The translations under genes and the position numbers were made by a program. From Hydrangea macrophylla (Eukaryota; Streptophyta; Magnoliopsida; Cornales; Hydrangeaceae), in the NCBI GenBank assembly GCA_033977485.1, contig CM066987.1, positions 87,328,588-87,392,587 of the forward strand: 64,000 nt of DNA, written 5' to 3'. Position 1 is the stretch's first letter. Each line of letters starts with the position of its first letter. Below, piece by piece: positions 1-12,539 of this stretch. Below the pieces are notes generated by a model. It searched no databases. It was not told where the DNA came from and was given only the letters and a program-made list of their open reading frames with translations.

Positions 1-2574
1 CGGCGGAAGTACAACAATAACAGTAATAGGCTTTGACACAATTCCGTAACTCCCTGAGTCCTAGACTCCGAGGGTTACATGAAATATATGTTTATCCTTT
101 GGAAAGCATTTATAAATCAGAAATCTGGTTTTCATTTGAAACATTCTTTCTTGAAACAACACGTTTAATATAAGCAGCGGAAAATCAGAGTGAAGTTATC
201 CTTTAATTTAAAAGCTGGTGGACTAACATTTGTCCAATTGAAACATAACATGTTCTTTGAAATTAAAGTTTTATTACATTAACTAAATGATAATCCCCAC
301 ACACGGGTCTTCAAACTATAGCAGAAGCATTGTCAAGTCTCGAGGCCTTGCCCTTATCTATATCACCTGAAAGAAAGGTTTAATAGTTCATAAGCCACAA
401 GGCTCGTATAGTCATATAACCGCACAATAACATCTGTTATATATCATGCATGAGTGCGATGAATGCCAATGTCAATGCATGAAAACCATTTTCATGCCTT
501 TTCAAACACTCACCCTCAATCGACATTATCATTACCCGGACCATGGGCTTCCCGTCCACGTAGGCCTAGCCTCAAACGTGTGGGACTTTGGGCCTTACGA
601 ATTACACGGAGGCCTAACCTTTACCGTTACGGGGGTTTCTTGCAGCACATCCCGCAATTCGAGTTCCTAGTGGTACCCATCTCACATGCCTACCCACAAA
701 TCCGGGATTTCTAACTTTTCAAAACAAAATCCCTCCTAGAGGGTTTTATGCATGGAAGCCCTAAGGTCTTCCCTTTTTAAAACCTGGAAGCCTCTAAAGT
801 CTCCCCTTTTCAAAAATTGAAAGCCTCTAAGGTCTTTCATCCCAAAATCATTTTCGTGATTTTCGTGTTTATGCTTATGCTTATGAAATGATATGACATA
901 TGCGAGCTCTAAGCATCCAGACATATTCAATATTTCATAAGACAGATTATTAAGGCATGCTATCAATTCAAAGCAACACAATGGGCATACTGAAATTATC
1001 CAGGTAAACACATAAGGCATATCAACTCAAGTAACCACTTAAGCCATAGCAACTCAATTAAACATGTAAGTACACTATTAACATGTTATACAACTTTATT
1101 CAGGGTCATACGGAACTACCGTTCTCCAAGGATAGACTGAATAATTAATCAGAATAGAAACCGGAACTGCTCAATCTGTTACAAATCTCAATATACAAAT
1201 ATGCGCGTATATCAGTGAGGTACAACACCTCTAAGCATGAGTACAACTACTATTAAAGTAAAGTACAACTCTTAAAGCATAGGGAACAAGGCCCCTTAGC
1301 TCATAACAGACTTAAGTATAACAAAATAGAAGATTTTATTAAACTGCCCGAGGTCGCGCGCGCGGGCCGCTCGCGCGGGATCTCGCTCGCGCGGGCCGCT
1401 CGCGCAAGGCCTCGCTCGCGCGGTTCGCTCGCGCGGAGTGTGTTCAGAAGGGTCGCGTGTTTATTTAAAACAGTTTTCAAAAATAGCCTGGTCGCGCGCG
1501 CGGGTCGCGCGCGCGAGATGTCACAGTTTCGTCTTCTTCGTTCTTTTCTTCCCCTGTTTTGAAATCCAACACTGGTTTTAACCCATTTTGAAAACGTAAT
1601 AAAAACAGTACTTCCAATATATGAATCTCTTCCTTTTTCCGCGTAGATTCCAAATATGAAATCGATTTTTCATGAATCAAAACACAACTCTTAATTTTAT
1701 CAAAAAACTGAATGGTGACAAAACTTTAAATCGACCGTTCGTCGTAACCGTTGCGAATTAGCTTTCGAAATTAAAAAAGGAGCCTCGTGGGATCGAGACC
1801 TTTCATTTGATATATAGAAATCAAATTTCTGTGACAGTTTTTCTGTTCGCTATTTTTTGGACCCTTAACAATATACATATGCAATATATATATATATGTG
1901 TATCTAACTGTATGAAATATAAATAAATATATCAACAGTGTGTAAAACAAACTAAAATCATAACTTTACAATTGGAAATTTATCCCATTTGAATTTTATA
2001 GAGAGACACAGAGAAGTTAATTAGCAATCTAAACCTTGATTGGATTTACTAATTTCCTTCAATGCAAATATATATATTTATATATATATGAAAACTATAT
2101 ATATCTACCTACACTAATAGATATATAAACTGAAATTACAATTTATAATTGTACACTTACCCAAATGCAAAATCCAAAGCCTGGATTGAACTCCTTATGA
2201 ATCTGTCTATATATTTATGTGTGTGTATGTGTATGAGATCATATGTGTGGTGTGTGTTTGAATACAAGTAATAACATAAGAGTGTGTGTGTGTGATGTTG
2301 CCGAGAGAGGGAAGGAGAGTTGAGGGAGTTGTTGGGAGATGTTGGTGTGTATAAATAGATTAGAAATGCTTGGGCACCAAGCATATAATTTATACAATAC
2401 AATTGCACACACTGTGCACTAAAATAAAATTGGGCTCCAAGTTAATCAAAGGGGATTCTTGGGTGTGTTGAGCTCACGCCTCTACACGCACACCCAGGTA
2501 AAATTTATACTGCTAAAATCTGAAACTGGTATTTTTAATTATCAAAACGCGAAATTAAAATGCGGGGTATTACA
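1..2574 (-). mobile_element. LTR of a Ty3/gypsy-type retrotransposon, left end outside the window
   Basis: Read on the minus strand the segment opens at 2574 with TGTAATACCCCGC, a common plant LTR start. No polypurine tract lies outside that end, so this is a solo LTR or a 5' LTR in minus orientation. The other terminus lies left of the window, so length and target-site duplication cannot be judged. TATA-like stretches in the minus sense lie near 2345-2355 and 2500-2510. A (GT)n tract is at 2282-2294. The sequence has no credible coding frame. Lineage is not proven; a chromovirus-type LTR is an inference from the terminus. Confidence 0.6.
1347..1522. repeat. Cluster of CGCTCGCGCG palindromic motifs inside the LTR
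   Basis: A GC-rich island in AT-rich DNA. It holds about ten overlapping copies of GCTCGCGCG or GCGCGCG in two blocks (about 1351-1440 and 1489-1520). The copies are spaced two to twelve bases apart and separated by short words such as GGCC and ATCT. The same motif occurs in the unrelated Athila elements of this window. Function unknown. Confidence 0.85.
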
Positions 2575-2744
2575 AGAAGAGAAGTGAGAGGGGACATGCA
2601 AAGAGATAGATTGGGAAGTTTGGTGAGAGAGAGAGAGAGAGAAATTAAACTTATCACCCAAAATTATCTCACATACTATACGAAAATTTTTAAAATTCAA
2701 AATCAAATGAAGAATGTTTAATTTTGTTTTGGTAATTCATCATG
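2575..2744. other. Spacer between two LTRs
   Basis: A 170-base stretch between the LTR ending at 2574 and the LTR starting at 2745. It contains a (GA)n tract at about 2624-2641 and no coding potential. It may be original flanking DNA or the relic of an older element. Confidence 0.5.
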
Positions 2745-4806
2745 TGTCACACCCCAACTCGCCCCTGCGGGTTGACACGTGTAACAAAGCCAACAAGGAT
2801 CAAACAATTATTTTTAACGTTCCAAAAATACCATTTTCACTGAAAAATCAGGGGTAAAATATCATTTTATCAAATAAAATGACCAAAAGAAATAAAATAA
2901 AGTTTTAAAACCGTTGAATGGTACCTGAGCAGAGTTTTCCCTATTACAACATCATTCACCCTATTTTCTAAACAGAAATATTTTAACCCCTGCTTCACTT
3001 ATTTATTTAAATATTCTAAAACACATCAAAATCCTAACTAATATATATAGATTCATTCTGACATAATAAAAGTTAAAATCATAACTTCTAATATGTTCTT
3101 ATATACAAGGCTGTAATCATTATACCACAACTTCCAAACATCTTCAACTAGTAATTTAGAAAAATAAGATGAATAATACAAAATCCATCTTAACAAACCC
3201 AGCCCCGTAATCTTGATCATTTCTCATTGTGATGTTCATCTGAAGCTACGTGGTCATTAGCCACAAAAGTCGAATAAGCTTTCGCTTAGTGAATACGTGG
3301 TGCTAATCATGCAATTGGAGTATTTAATAATTCATAACACCAATAAACGTTCACAACAATAAATGGTCGCAGCCGTGTTAAGTAATCAATCACTATCGTT
3401 CTGGGCTCCTGATCCTGGGCCATTCTCACTTTGTCGTGGCTTTAAAAGCGATATCACACACTCTCATATGACCGAAGTCGATTAGTTGTGGTTGTCACCA
3501 CCGTCCCCTTTTCTCTGAGGACTTTATCATCATCCCCCTTTTCTCTGAGGAATGGCGTCCCTTATATATGGGCTAAATAATGGTGATTATCACTTGAGAC
3601 TCTATGACCCAAATAAGCATATAAGCAACTTAACATGTCAATATAGTAATTTCAGCATTTTTGGACATATTAAATAATAATTAATCACATATTTTTTTAC
3701 TTAATCACAATTAAGCAAATTAAGCATTCACTAACAAATAAATAACACTAAATATCCAATTTTAGGATTAGGACACTCACCTCTACGAATAATCAAATAA
3801 GCCTAGAAATCCCAAATTTTCCTAGATGCAGCCCAAATATGAACCTGCAGTTAATCCTACACAATTTTGGTAAACTTAATGTTACCAACCCATTTGGGTC
3901 ACAAAAAATCTATCGGTTAAACTCAAATTAAATTATACCATAAGGTTAAACTTACCCCCACAAATCCAAATATGACTTCGTATCACGATTTGAGCAACAA
4001 TTTTTTAGCGTCAAAAGTGGCGGAGAACCCCTCAGCTCCTCAGCTCTCGGCTCTCTCACTCTCTGCTTCTATTTCTCTTTCTTTCTTTGTATTTGCTAGT
4101 TTTTTTTTTTTAAATCAACTAACTAATATATATAATATAATATAAAATATAAACACACACCACTGCGCCCCCTTAACAAAAAGCACACACCTTTACGTTT
4201 TATTCTTTTTATTTTTTTTTTTAAAAGATGAGGATGGGAGATGCTATGGTGCATCTCACCTCATAACGATTCGATACTATTACACTTATAACCCAAATAT
4301 TCTTAAAATCTTATTATAATATCTTTTAGTAATTATATTGACTATCTAATATCTAGATGAGTATGTGTCTATGTCATGTATGTGTCCCAAACGTGGTCCT
4401 AAATATTATATAAAGGCACTAATTAGCCTACCAATTAGGCCACATATCCAATTACACCCTCACAAGGGTACCCAAACTGGTCCCTTAAATAATCATGAAC
4501 AATAATAGAATATTAAAGCACTGAACATTTTATCAATTAATTAATCATATGGCATCAACATGTATTATAATGCACACATTTACATTTACAAGTCTACCAT
4601 GTAATCACAGAAATGCAACTAAATGCAATTTTTTCAATTTGGACCTTCCATGGGTCCCATTTTACATTTCTCCAATTGTGCCCTTTATCAAGCACGTATC
4701 ACATTGGGATAGCTGGAACTTACCTAAATCATCACATGCAATTAATTATACTAATTAATACATGCAAAATAAATATTAATTCCATTTTTTGGGTACGGGT
4801 ATTACA
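2745..4806 (-). mobile_element. 3' LTR of a minus-strand Ty3/gypsy element
   Basis: On the minus strand it starts TGTAATACCCGTACCC at 4806 and ends GGGGTGTGACA at 2745, about 2.06 kb. Just outside its start lies a purine run (AAAAGGGAGAGAGAGA on the minus strand), as expected for a polypurine tract. This makes it the 3' LTR of an element whose body lies to the right. The flanks TCATG (2740-2744) and TCTCT (4807-4811) do not match, which agrees with an LTR still joined to internal DNA rather than a solo LTR. The A/T-rich interior has no coding frame. A chromovirus (Tekay/Del-like) origin is inferred only from the termini. Confidence 0.65.
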
Positions 4807-7790
4807 TCTCTCTCTCCCTTTTAAAAAGTTTGTCCCCAAGCTTTTCTTACCTTACGAATCAAATTGATGTACGTATTTCTCCTCAAACCTGTATTGGTTC
4901 ATATGCAACAACACGATTATAGAATACATTACACCCATTGGTGTGATCACTATCGCAGCTGACTGGTACCCATTCTTTTAAATATTTCCAATAGGCGTAC
5001 GAGAATTTTAATCTCACTCAGTTCGTCAAACTATACCCTTTTCTGAAGATACAATTTCTAGAATACTTTTCTCTCCACAGTAGTTATTTCCTTACTAGAT
5101 ATCAACGGGTGATAAAATGTCTCACAAAAAGTTCAGTTCCATTTCTATTGCTTTTGCAAGATTCCAGAACTTATTCATAACGACTACTTCCTTCTAAGAA
5201 GACAAGTGCTAGTATCCATATAATTTCACAAATTCTTTTCACATATAGGTTGTTTAATCCCAGCAAATCTGCAGTTTCAATTTGTAACCACGATCTGCTT
5301 AGATCAACCTGTTCACAAATCATATATATGACAACGGCTAATTCTTGTTGACTTTGGCTACCCCCGTCATGAAATTTACTACGATAAATATTCAATTTCA
5401 GATTGTTAATAATATCAATCAGAATAATCACATGGGCCTTTATTATTTCTGTCTTTATGCCACACATCGCAAAGAATGCTTTACATTTCCCATCTAAATG
5501 CAGCTTTTCCGACTTCTCAATCTTTAAGAAGACTTGTGCCCCTGTAACTAATTAATAAGTCATCATATGCAATAAAATACAATTAGTAATGCTGCATGCC
5601 TAGTATTATATACTCAAATCTCATTATATACCACAGTATTTCTTCTGAACACATTCCCTTGAACTATCTTCACTCAAAGTACATACTGGACCTTGAGATT
5701 CTGATACATTTTACTATAGAGTAGAGCTCAATCACTTTCCTTCCAATACTGTATCACAAATTTCTAAAACAGAAACCCAAATTGATCTCCCGCTCATCTG
5801 TTATAGTAATGCTTGCTAACCTCAATTTATTAGCATCATTCTTTGCCCAATTTTCTGTAACAAATGCAGTTTCTAATAAATTTTGAATCTTGACTCAAAT
5901 CATTTCTGAATAGTCAATGTGCACACTAAACCCCCATTGATCTCTGATTCGAGCACCAACAACTATTTTGTCTTCACCTGATTAATACAAAATTTCAAGC
6001 TATAGCCATCACGAGTTCCAGCAATCCTTTGTACCATGTATTCAGTTATTGTTGTATAACTAAATATCCCAAGTCACTACAGCTAACATGAACTTCCAGC
6101 TCATTAGAATATTACTGCCAAATGCTCAATACAGAAAGAATACCATAAATTCTAAATCTTGTGCCAGATAATTCATTTTATGAGATTTCAACCATATGCA
6201 GTATAAATTACCGTTGCATTAACATATAACCCAATCCCAACACAAACCTTTACAATAATAATGCCAGTATCACCATAGATCGATCTTCTTTGATTATTGA
6301 GAACTTCAGTGTAATCGATATAAGTTCACATGTGTTCTTGCACAGAAGAGAAATCTTGAACAAATTTTCAATAATGCGTAGTCAATCCTGTAACTTCAAA
6401 TTCATGTTACCTTCATAAGTCCCGATTGATTGATTTCCAACAACACCCACAAATCTCTATCCTTAATTACATATTCTAGAAATACAACTCATCCACTAGA
6501 TGTTCAACATAAAGTAGAGCTTCACAATTCTCAAACTATTCAGATTATAGCACTTGCCCGCCTTTCGCTTTATGCTGTCTAAGCCTCAATATATAGAAAT
6601 CGATATACTCATTTGTCCCCTCTCTGTAGCACTTACAATCAATAAGCAACTGATTTTGTCGCGATACAACTTAAATATGATCCAACACTCCTCAATATCA
6701 AATTTTTTCCTATTTACTCAAGTGTGCAATACTCTTTTAAAGGCGTCACTTGTAAGTAAACAAGATCACTCGTTGATCTCAGACTGCAATCCTAAGCAAC
6801 AAGCGATAAACTAATTTTTTTCCAATATTAAAATTCCACATCATCATACGTTCGAGGAATACAATACTCACCAGTTATTGTAACTCAATACCTACTTGAG
6901 GATATCCAGAGCATCTCTTTAAAATGAAGTGCTTCATTGTCCTATCATACTCACCTTATAACCAAGAATATCCCAACTCAATTCCCAAGAAACAAGTTGA
7001 TGCTCCTTATAACCCATCAATAAAATCATGTATCCGCAACAAACAATATTAAGAATAGTACGTAGAATATCACAAGTTATTTTCAGACCCTTTTCTTACC
7101 AAGGTCATTTGGACTTCATTTAAAAATATAATATTCTAATTTAAAACCAAAGTAAAAGTAATGGACTCATTTGAGCTTCCTAGCCCAATAGTCTTCATAT
7201 AAAATCTCTTTCTATATAATAAAATACAACTATCATATAATCAAAATATTTTCCATATATAAATCCTTTAAACAACAATTGAAATACTCTATGTGATTAA
7301 ATTTCTCTAGTTTTCCACTTCTACCCAATTTGGATCAAATTCTACCACTTCCTTTTATCAAAATATTTTTAAACACTTCCTGATTTACAATAAATCAATG
7401 GTTTTTTTTTTCCACAAAAAATTTCAAAATATTTTCTACTCATTTAAATATATATAAACTCACTTAATGTCATTCGAATATCTCATAAATTTCTAATACA
7501 TTATTAGTAGCTAAATCCAAAGTTTGGAAGTTTCCAGTGATATACTAGGATAGAGTGCAGTGCAATCGTCATATCTCGTTTGCTTACATACAAAGTACAA
7601 AGAAATAATAAAATTAATATTACCTGATACACATGGTGGGTGAACGGAGCTTGGAGTGATTTGGATGTTAGAGAGATTACTACTTATTAAACTTGTAAAC
7701 CCATTTTCAAGCTTGAAGCTTTTCAGAAGTCGAAGCGATGAACTTGAAGAAAATCGTCGGGACATTATTCATCATTGATTTCTAGAGGGA
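4807..7790 (-). other. Decayed AT-rich DNA, probable internal region of the element ending at 4806
   Basis: Nearly 3 kb without a credible gene. The first 40 bases on the minus strand read GGGGACAAACTTTTTAAAAG just before the LTR, resembling the end of a chromovirus pol plus polypurine tract. I could not recognise protease, RT or integrase motifs further in; the short open frames here (for example 5171-5467) look random. The right part (about 7500-7836) probably belongs to the 3' LTR of the neighbouring Tat-like element. The junction is not visible. Confidence 0.35.
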
Positions 7791-7836
7791 AATCCCCCCT
7801 AAGTTTAATAGTTCGGTCAAAATTGGGGTGTCTACA
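7791..7836 (-). repeat. Start of the 3' LTR of the minus-strand Tat-like element (TatC)
   Basis: On the minus strand an LTR begins at 7836 with TGTAGACACCCCAATTTTG, immediately after a purine-rich stretch. TatB shows the same arrangement at 35316. The left end of this LTR was not found. The first bases match the start of the solo LTR ending at 60304 better than TatC's own 5' LTR, which starts TGTAGACACCCTATTTTGG. Confidence 0.5.
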
Positions 7837-8022
7837 GTATTCCTCTACAGAAAATCAAACCAACTATAGTTCAATAAGCATACAAAATGCAAGCAATAAT
7901 TCAAGTAAAATGCAATGAATGACATGAGACTTAAACTAGTGCTAACATGCAATATACTCGGGATCTCGTAACAAGATGTCCTTAGCATGGACAATGCAAT
8001 GATGGAGTGTTTTCATATAAAG

Positions 8023-9560
8023 GCTTTGCATAGTAGAGCCTCGTAAGGCAAACTACTGTTCTAAGGGAGTGGGTGCCCCAGCTTGAGGGCTTTATGATGT
8101 CTCCATGCTTAACTCTTCGTACAAGCTAGGTGGAGATAAAAAGGGTCCATAGAACCACTTAAGGAGAACTATGCCTGGAATATGTAGTGATGAGCCATAA
8201 TTGCAGGGGAACATCACGAGCATTTGCAATAGCGGTGCGGGGTGCCTCAGCTTGAGGGCTTTGCGACATCTCCTAGTGTAGCTCTTTGCATGAGCTAGGT
8301 GGAGACAAAAAGGGTCCATAGTGCCACTTAAGGTGAACTATGCCTAGAATACGTAGTGATGAGCCGTATTACATGCGAACATCACAAGCGTTTGCAATAT
8401 CGATGCGGGTGCTTTGTATAGTAGAGCCTCGAGAGGCAAACTATTGTTCTGATGCTTTGCATAGTAGAGCCTCGAGAGGCAAACTACTATTCTGGATGTT
8501 GTGCATAGTAGAGCCTCGAGAGGCAAACTACTATTCTGTGCTTTGCATAGTAGAGCCATGATAGATAAACTACTGTTCTAAGTGCTTTGCATAGTAGAGC
8601 CTCGAGAGGCAAACTACTGTTCTAAGTGCTTTGCATAGTAGAGCCTCGATAGGCAAACTACTGTTCTAAGCGCTTTGCATAGTAGAGCCTCGAAAGGCAA
8701 ACTACTATTCCAATGCTTTTCATAGTACAGCCTCGAGAGGCAAACTATTGTTCTAGTGCTTTGCATAGTAGAGCCTTGAGGCAAACTACTGTTCTGGTCC
8801 TATCTTTGCTAGGGAAATGAAATCATAAGTGCAGTGCAAAATTCTGTACAAATGCAGACTAACTTTGCTGGGAGAGGTATTCATGGACCATTCAAGGCAA
8901 ACCACGAGAACCATGTATGATTCAAAGCCTATTTAATATGATTGGTGCAATGATATGGGCTATTCTTGCAAATAAGACTAATTATTATGCTAGGGATTCA
9001 TGCTCATGTAATGTTCTATAAAATCAACGTGCAAATCGCAAGGACTTCTTGCTTACCAATGCAAATTAAATGTAGAGCCAAAGAGGCGAATTACTCTGCT
9101 TAGGGAACGCAATGATCTATGCGATGTACGATTGAAAGAGATGCTCAATAAGATCCATATGAAAATGTAGGGTTGCCTGCTCATCAATCTAATGTAATGT
9201 AGAGCCCAAAGGGTGAACTACTCTCAAGGAAACACAATCATAGAGCCATTTAAGGCCAACAATGAATGCGATGCATGTCTCAAAGATATGCTCATGCAAA
9301 TATGAGGGATGCTTACTTAACTATCAATAACATGTAGAGCCTCTGACGGCCAACTACTCTTTAGGAAACACACCATTGAGCCATTGAGCCATTTAAGGCG
9401 AACAACAAGTGTGGTGCATGAAACAAAAATGAATATGCAATAAGATTATCATGCTATACGAGGAACAGCCATTCAAATATAAAACCATGTATAGCAAGTA
9501 AAGGTGAACTACTCTTAAAAAGGAAATATTGTGGAGCTACTGAAGGTGAACCACATATGC
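8023..9560 (-). repeat. Array of short imperfect hairpins built on AGCC...GGC
   Basis: Many units contain AGCC, a 2-7 base loop and GGC, often flanked by outer arms that also pair (AGTAG...CTACT). The core 8411-8797 is nine tandem copies of a unit of about 43 bases containing GTAGAGCCTCGAGAGGC. Two copies of a unit of about 170-180 bases precede it (about 8050-8400). Divergent units continue to about 9560. The same array occurs in TatB on the opposite strand. No open reading frame explains it. Confidence 0.8.
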
Positions 9561-10119
9561 ATTGCACAATCATTATTATGGATACCCTTAAAATCATGGG
9601 GATTAAATTTATGAAATCCGAGAGATGTGAACATTGCCCCTAGTTTAGACGTACATGCTTGATGATGCAATGATGCTGTGAACACGGCTCATTTAAGAAG
9701 ATCATAAGGATGCTCATGGACTCCTTTCTTATTTGCATTACCATTCTCAGAAAAACCAATTTCTTATTCCATTACTCACGATACACCCATAAAGTCTATG
9801 ACTCTGCGACTCAAAATTGAGACACTAAAAATAATCAAATCATACATCTTTTTTCTTTCTTTGTTTTCTGTTGTCACAGTGTATTATTACGAGTGATGTA
9901 CCTTGCGCATGATCTAGATTATTATTTTATATTCACCCAATTCTTTAAGATGAGACTTCATGCATAAATTTAAGGATTGAAAATTTTCCCTAATCATGTT
10001 CGTAATCAATTCATTACTCTCTCCTCATTATAGCCATGAAACTTTCATTTCTAATCAAAGAGCAAAAATAATGACTCCGTCTAAACTCATATGAAGACAT
10101 CACCTCAGAATCACATTGC

Positions 10120-10570
10120 CCTTTGTTTATGACAAGGGAGAACTGACATGGCTTTCCCCTTGTGTATGATATGGGGATGGGCATGATAAGGGGATGGGCT
10201 CGGCTTAACAAAGTCAACAAAAGGGGATTGCCCCTTGTATGGGTGGACTAGATCGGATATAACAGGTGGCAGAGGGCCTTACCCATTGTGTGCAAATCAA
10301 TGAGTGACAAATTCTTTTAGTAATCAAACTAAACCCAAAGAGTGAAGGGCTTTCCCTTTGTATACGATTGGCATGAATTTTGGGATGATGGCTTGCCCCT
10401 TGTAGGGAAAGCAAAGTGCACAGGCTAGTTTGAAATCAAAGGATACTAATCGGTTAGGGATTTATTTGTCACGTAATTGACTTTAAAGCTCATGTCGGGG
10501 CTTGCCCCTAGTTTAAGGACGAAGCAAGCACATAAGATTCAAGGGGACCTTGCCTCTAATGTGAAGAGAA
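10120..10570. repeat. Palindromic minisatellite rich in GGGGN(4)CCCC
   Basis: Repeated short words such as AAGGGGATTGCCCCTTG, each a stem of five to seven bases with a tiny loop, spaced some 40-70 bases apart. TatB carries the counterpart at 21590-22090. It is non-coding and of unknown role. Confidence 0.65.
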
Positions 10571-10879
10571 AATCATTTTGGGTCAATGGCTATGACCAAA
10601 CCTTTTGAGAGGTTGCCTATGTATCTCCTAATGGAAATCAAGTCAAACGTAGTTTAGTCATGACATGAGACTTTATCTTAGGAAAAATGATGTTTTAAGT
10701 TTGGTCAAGCTGATAAATTTTGATCTTAATCACATTTAGACTCAAGAAAGATTTGATAGTGTAGGATTTGGGCTGACTCAATTTGAAATTCAATACTAAG
10801 GTCAAAACTGGTTCTTAAAGCATTTCACGATTAGGTCAATCTTAGTAAACATAGGTTCGATTATGGTATAATGCCTTTA

Positions 10880-11268
10880 CCCCTTATTTTCTTTTTTCTT
10901 TCTCTTCTTCTTCTTCTTTTTTTTTTTTTTTGCTCTAACTTTTGCCCAGGCGCCCTTTTGGGTTTTCATCCTAGCAAGCCTTTTCTATTATTATTTTTCT
11001 GCTCTAACTTTTGCCTAGGTGTCCTTTCGGGTTTTCAACCTAGCGAGCTTCATTCATTTTTTTGTTTTATCCATGCGAGTCAACTCTTCATACCTCACTT
11101 CTTTTCAATGCCTACATTATCTCATTGTGGTCATCATCTAGGAATATGGCCATTCTTCACCATGGTTCTTTTAATCTTTTCATCAACGAATGAGGCGTAT
11201 TTCTCCATTCCACTTCCCGTAATAATCAACCCATGGGTTTCTTATTCTCTTTGCTCCCTTTTTTTTTC

Positions 11269-11315
<47 letters not shown>

Positions 11316-11500
11316 TTATCCTCCCTATCCTACCCTTCTTCGAGTCCACGGGATTTTGGAAGTAACTATTGACATGCTTATTTCTTCCTCTTCAAATTGA
11401 TAGCTTTGGAGGTCTAAGAAGTTTTTCCGCAAGGAAACCTTTTTCTTTTCCTTCTTTTTCTTTTCTATCTTTTTTTCTTTGGCAAAGGCATTATACAACA
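10880..11500. repeat. Polypyrimidine tract with (CT)n microsatellite
   Basis: Long T/C-rich stretch with a perfect CT repeat at about 11275-11312. It creates an apparent 164-codon open frame (10871-11365) made largely of Phe, Leu and Ser, which I do not accept as a gene. TatB has a purine-rich equivalent at 20780-21300, so the tract is part of the element. Confidence 0.7.
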
Positions 11501-12203
11501 TGATCACCATAGCTTTGAATAAATCTCAATCCTTAGTCTAGGCACCAATTTCAGTCTTATATAACGAACGATGGGATTGGACACATGTATCGGATAGAAA
11601 ATGAATGGGTCTGGGAGAAACTTTGGATTCATTCTGAGTATGTCTTTTAGAGCTTAGTCAAAAATCTTTTTCAGTTCTTTGAATAGAGCGACAGTTTTTG
11701 GTTTTCATTTGGAGTTAGCAAAGAACTAGTCTAAACTTAATTTAGGATCTTTCTCAATACTCAAGTTCATGAGGTCTCTTCTACAATTTCTTGAGTGATT
11801 CATTTTTCTTTTTGGTATTCATCATGCAATCCTCACATTCCTAATTTGGCACAGGAGAATTAATAAAGATGAAATTCTTTTTATTGATCAAAAGGAGAAA
11901 CTGATACATCGCTCAACTCTTTCTATTTCTTCTTTTTATTGAAATCGAATACTAAGTAAACTAGACTCATGACCAAGCACAACCATGGCCATTATAATAT
12001 CCTAAATTGGACTCTTTTTTTTTTGGACACAACATGACATCACTCTAAACTCAGACTCAAACTCAAATATACTCCAGCTTGACTTCATAGGTATATCATG
12101 AGCAATTTATTTGGAAACCCTTCTTCCTTAAGTGATTTGTTAGCATCCATGCTTTAGAGAAGTTCCCAATACCATCACTTCATTAACATCCTTATAGCCA
12201 TCC

Positions 12204-12518
12204 TTAGGTCCAAATCCCCCCAAATAATAGGCTCATAGATGCGTAGTCCACATACTTCATCGAGTTTTTCTCATCGTTGATAACCTCAAGCCGTTCCTCG
12301 AGTTCAAACCATATTGAATTGTTGGGAGACTCCCCATCCCACCACTTGATTTCTTGAAACCTAAGGTCTAATTTTTCCAAGAAGAAACGGTCAGTCTCAT
12401 TATCATTTTCAAAATAATCATCATCTTCAAATAAATCCAATTCTTTACCATAGCTCATGCTACAAATTTCAGCATCTTTTGGGAGGACAACCATGAGCTC
12501 GGGTCTGGCTATTGGCAT
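12204..12518 (-). CDS. 104-residue acidic ORF of TatC, function unknown
   Basis: An open frame of 104 codons starting MPIARPEL. The centre is strongly acidic (LDLFEDDDYFENDNETD), followed by an aromatic block KWWDGESPN and an Ile/Trp-rich end. TatB has a frame of exactly the same length at 19980-20294 with most of these features. It lies just downstream of the gag zinc-knuckle remnant, so it may be the C-terminal part of gag or a separate small protein. I do not recognise the family. Its persistence while the upstream gag is broken in both copies is notable but could be chance. Confidence 0.45.
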   Translation of the reverse strand: MPIARPELMVVLPKDAEICSMSYGKELDLFEDDDYFENDNETDRFFLEKLDLRFQEIKWWDGESPNNSIWFELEERLEVINDEKNSMKYVDYASMSLLFGGIWT

Positions 12519-12539
12519 GATATATATGGACGGCTCATT

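Noticed and set aside
7511..7765. 84-codon Ser-rich minus-strand frame that could be a small host gene
   Set aside because: It starts just inside an LTR end, has no recognisable domain, and lies in element DNA.
8340..8797. Tandem repeats at near-constant spacing, considered as a CRISPR array
   Set aside because: There are no distinct spacers, the units are contiguous, the DNA is from a plant, and the same sequence occurs in a related retroelement.
10871..11365. 164-codon open frame with hydrophobic runs, resembling a membrane protein
   Set aside because: It is a translation of a polypyrimidine tract in the non-coding part of TatC; TatB has no equivalent frame.
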